DNA from: Bifidobacterium lemurum
GTDB lineage: Bacteria > Actinomycetota > Actinomycetes > Actinomycetales > Bifidobacteriaceae
Length of the DNA: 64,000 nucleotides
NCBI RefSeq assembly: GCF_014898175.1
Contig: NZ_CP062948.1
Coordinates: 620,001 to 684,000, forward strand
Direction of reading: 5' to 3'
A model generated the notes under the pieces. The model was not told the DNA's origin. It worked only from the letters and a program-made list of their open reading frames with translations, and did not search any database. Numbering within the stretch: position 1 is the stretch's first letter; every line of letters begins with the position of its first letter. The position numbers and the translations under genes were made by a program. Shown here in pieces: positions 63,484 to 64,000 of the stretch.

Positions 63484-64000
63484 ATGGATCCACAAACCCT
63501 TCTTCCTCCATCATTCGCCGCAATCAACAGTTTCCCTTTGGAAATATTGTTCGTAGAGGCACTACTGCTGTATAAGAAACCTCGCAAGACATTGTTTGTC
63601 GCTCGTGCGCTGATAACCGTTGTGGCTTGTTTCCTTCTCAATATTGGTCTTTACATGCTCCAGCTGCCCGACTGGCTCGCTTTGTCACGGTTCGTCATTG
63701 TTTTTCTGCTTACTCTGGCCGGCATACGCTGGTGTTTCCACATCTCCGTGCAAGAAGTCTTGTTCCAAGGCGTTGCCGCATACGCGCTTCAATACTGTTC
63801 CGAAAGCATCATCTATTTAGTGAACATCGCGCTAGGCGTCGATTTGTTCAGCCAATACCCCGCAGCGGTGTCCGCTGAATTTCCAATCAGCGCATTGCCT
63901 CTCGGACTGTTGTTCTCATGGCTGTTCCGCCGTCATGAGGGCGAGCGAATTAGCGACACGGCGCTGCTCTGCGTCTCGGCCACAGTACTCGCCATCACCA
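63484..64000 (+). CDS. Membrane sensor kinase, N-terminal part (runs off window)
   Basis: The frame from ATG 63484 (MDPQTLLPPSFAAINSFPLE) stays open to the right edge and encodes at least 172 residues with about five hydrophobic segments (EILFVEALLLY, LFVARALITVVACFLLNIGL, FVIVFLLTLAGI, LPLGLLFSWLF, ALLCVSATVLAI). AAGGA lies nine bases before the start. A many-helix sensor in this place next to a LytTR regulator is what AgrC-like GHKL kinases look like, but the kinase part is outside the window, so the call rests on context. Confidence 0.7.
   Translation, partial: MDPQTLLPPSFAAINSFPLEILFVEALLLYKKPRKTLFVARALITVVACFLLNIGLYMLQLPDWLALSRFVIVFLLTLAGIRWCFHISVQEVLFQGVAAYALQYCSESIIYLVNIALGVDLFSQYPAAVSAEFPISALPLGLLFSWLFRRHEGERISDTALLCVSATVLAIT

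Overview
The window is chromosomal DNA from a high-GC actinobacterium, almost certainly a Bifidobacterium. The reasons are a single-polypeptide type I fatty acid synthase of about 3180 residues next to an actinobacterial-type acyl-CoA carboxylase pair (AccD-like beta chain plus biotinylated alpha chain), an amylosucrase-type GH13, a reversed-domain GH3, a LplABC-type sugar importer, a long-tailed S16, and genes with strong AAGGAG-type ribosome binding sites. The species cannot be named from the sequence alone.

Layout. 1-2.9 kb: a cation efflux membrane protein that runs off the left edge, then ffh. 3-5.2 kb: two tandem class A beta-lactamase-like serine hydrolases that share near-identical 3' ends. 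5.3-8.2 kb: a membrane-anchored endonuclease/exonuclease/phosphatase-family gene whose 3' end has been duplicated and separated by an AT-rich DUF4143-type ATPase cassette. 8.2-9.7 kb: rpsP-khpA-rimM. 9.8-15.1 kb: a minus-strand sugar uptake operon (binding protein, two permeases, YesL-like protein, LacI regulator) with a twin LacI-type operator. 15.4-20.6 kb: a fused nucleotidyltransferase/HEPN protein, an aldo/keto reductase, and a LemA/DUF2207 pair. 20.8-24.1 kb: pnp and rpsO. 24.2-26.9 kb: a membrane protein, a Fic protein with a strong promoter dyad, and tRNA-Gly. 27.1-45.4 kb: a biotin and fatty-acid block (birA, acpS, FAS, accD, accA, bioY) interrupted by an amylosucrase-like gene. 45.2-54.3 kb: an HTH protein and a giant (about 2.7 thousand residues) cell-surface protein built from a fibro-slime head, SpaA/Cna-B domains and about eleven isopeptide pilin-type domains. 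54.5-59.5 kb: a polytopic membrane protein, a second DUF4143 ATPase and a PucR/FasR-like regulator. 59.6-64 kb: a membrane-tethered GH3 divergent from a LytTR response regulator and the start of its membrane sensor kinase.

How the genes work together. BioY imports biotin, BirA attaches it to the carboxylase alpha chain, the AccA/AccD pair makes malonyl-CoA, AcpS activates the ACP domain of FAS, and FAS makes fatty acids. A PucR-type regulator related to FasR lies 18 kb away and might control this set. The GH3, LytTR regulator and sensor kinase look like a small sensing unit, with a 9-bp direct repeat at 21-bp spacing in the shared promoter region.

The most interesting signal is a G8 tract just inside the best ribosome-binding-site-supported start of the giant surface protein. 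In the length present here that start reads into a stop after 17 codons, whereas G7 or G10 would put it in frame with the whole protein. This is a textbook slipped-strand on/off switch. Other notable signals are a dispersed intergenic repeat that has become about 60 in-frame codons of the fatty acid synthase, arrays of phased operator-like repeats (32-, 33- and 40-bp periods) at three loci, a single-chain HEPN/nucleotidyltransferase pair, and nested palindromic intergenic elements that recur in the window.
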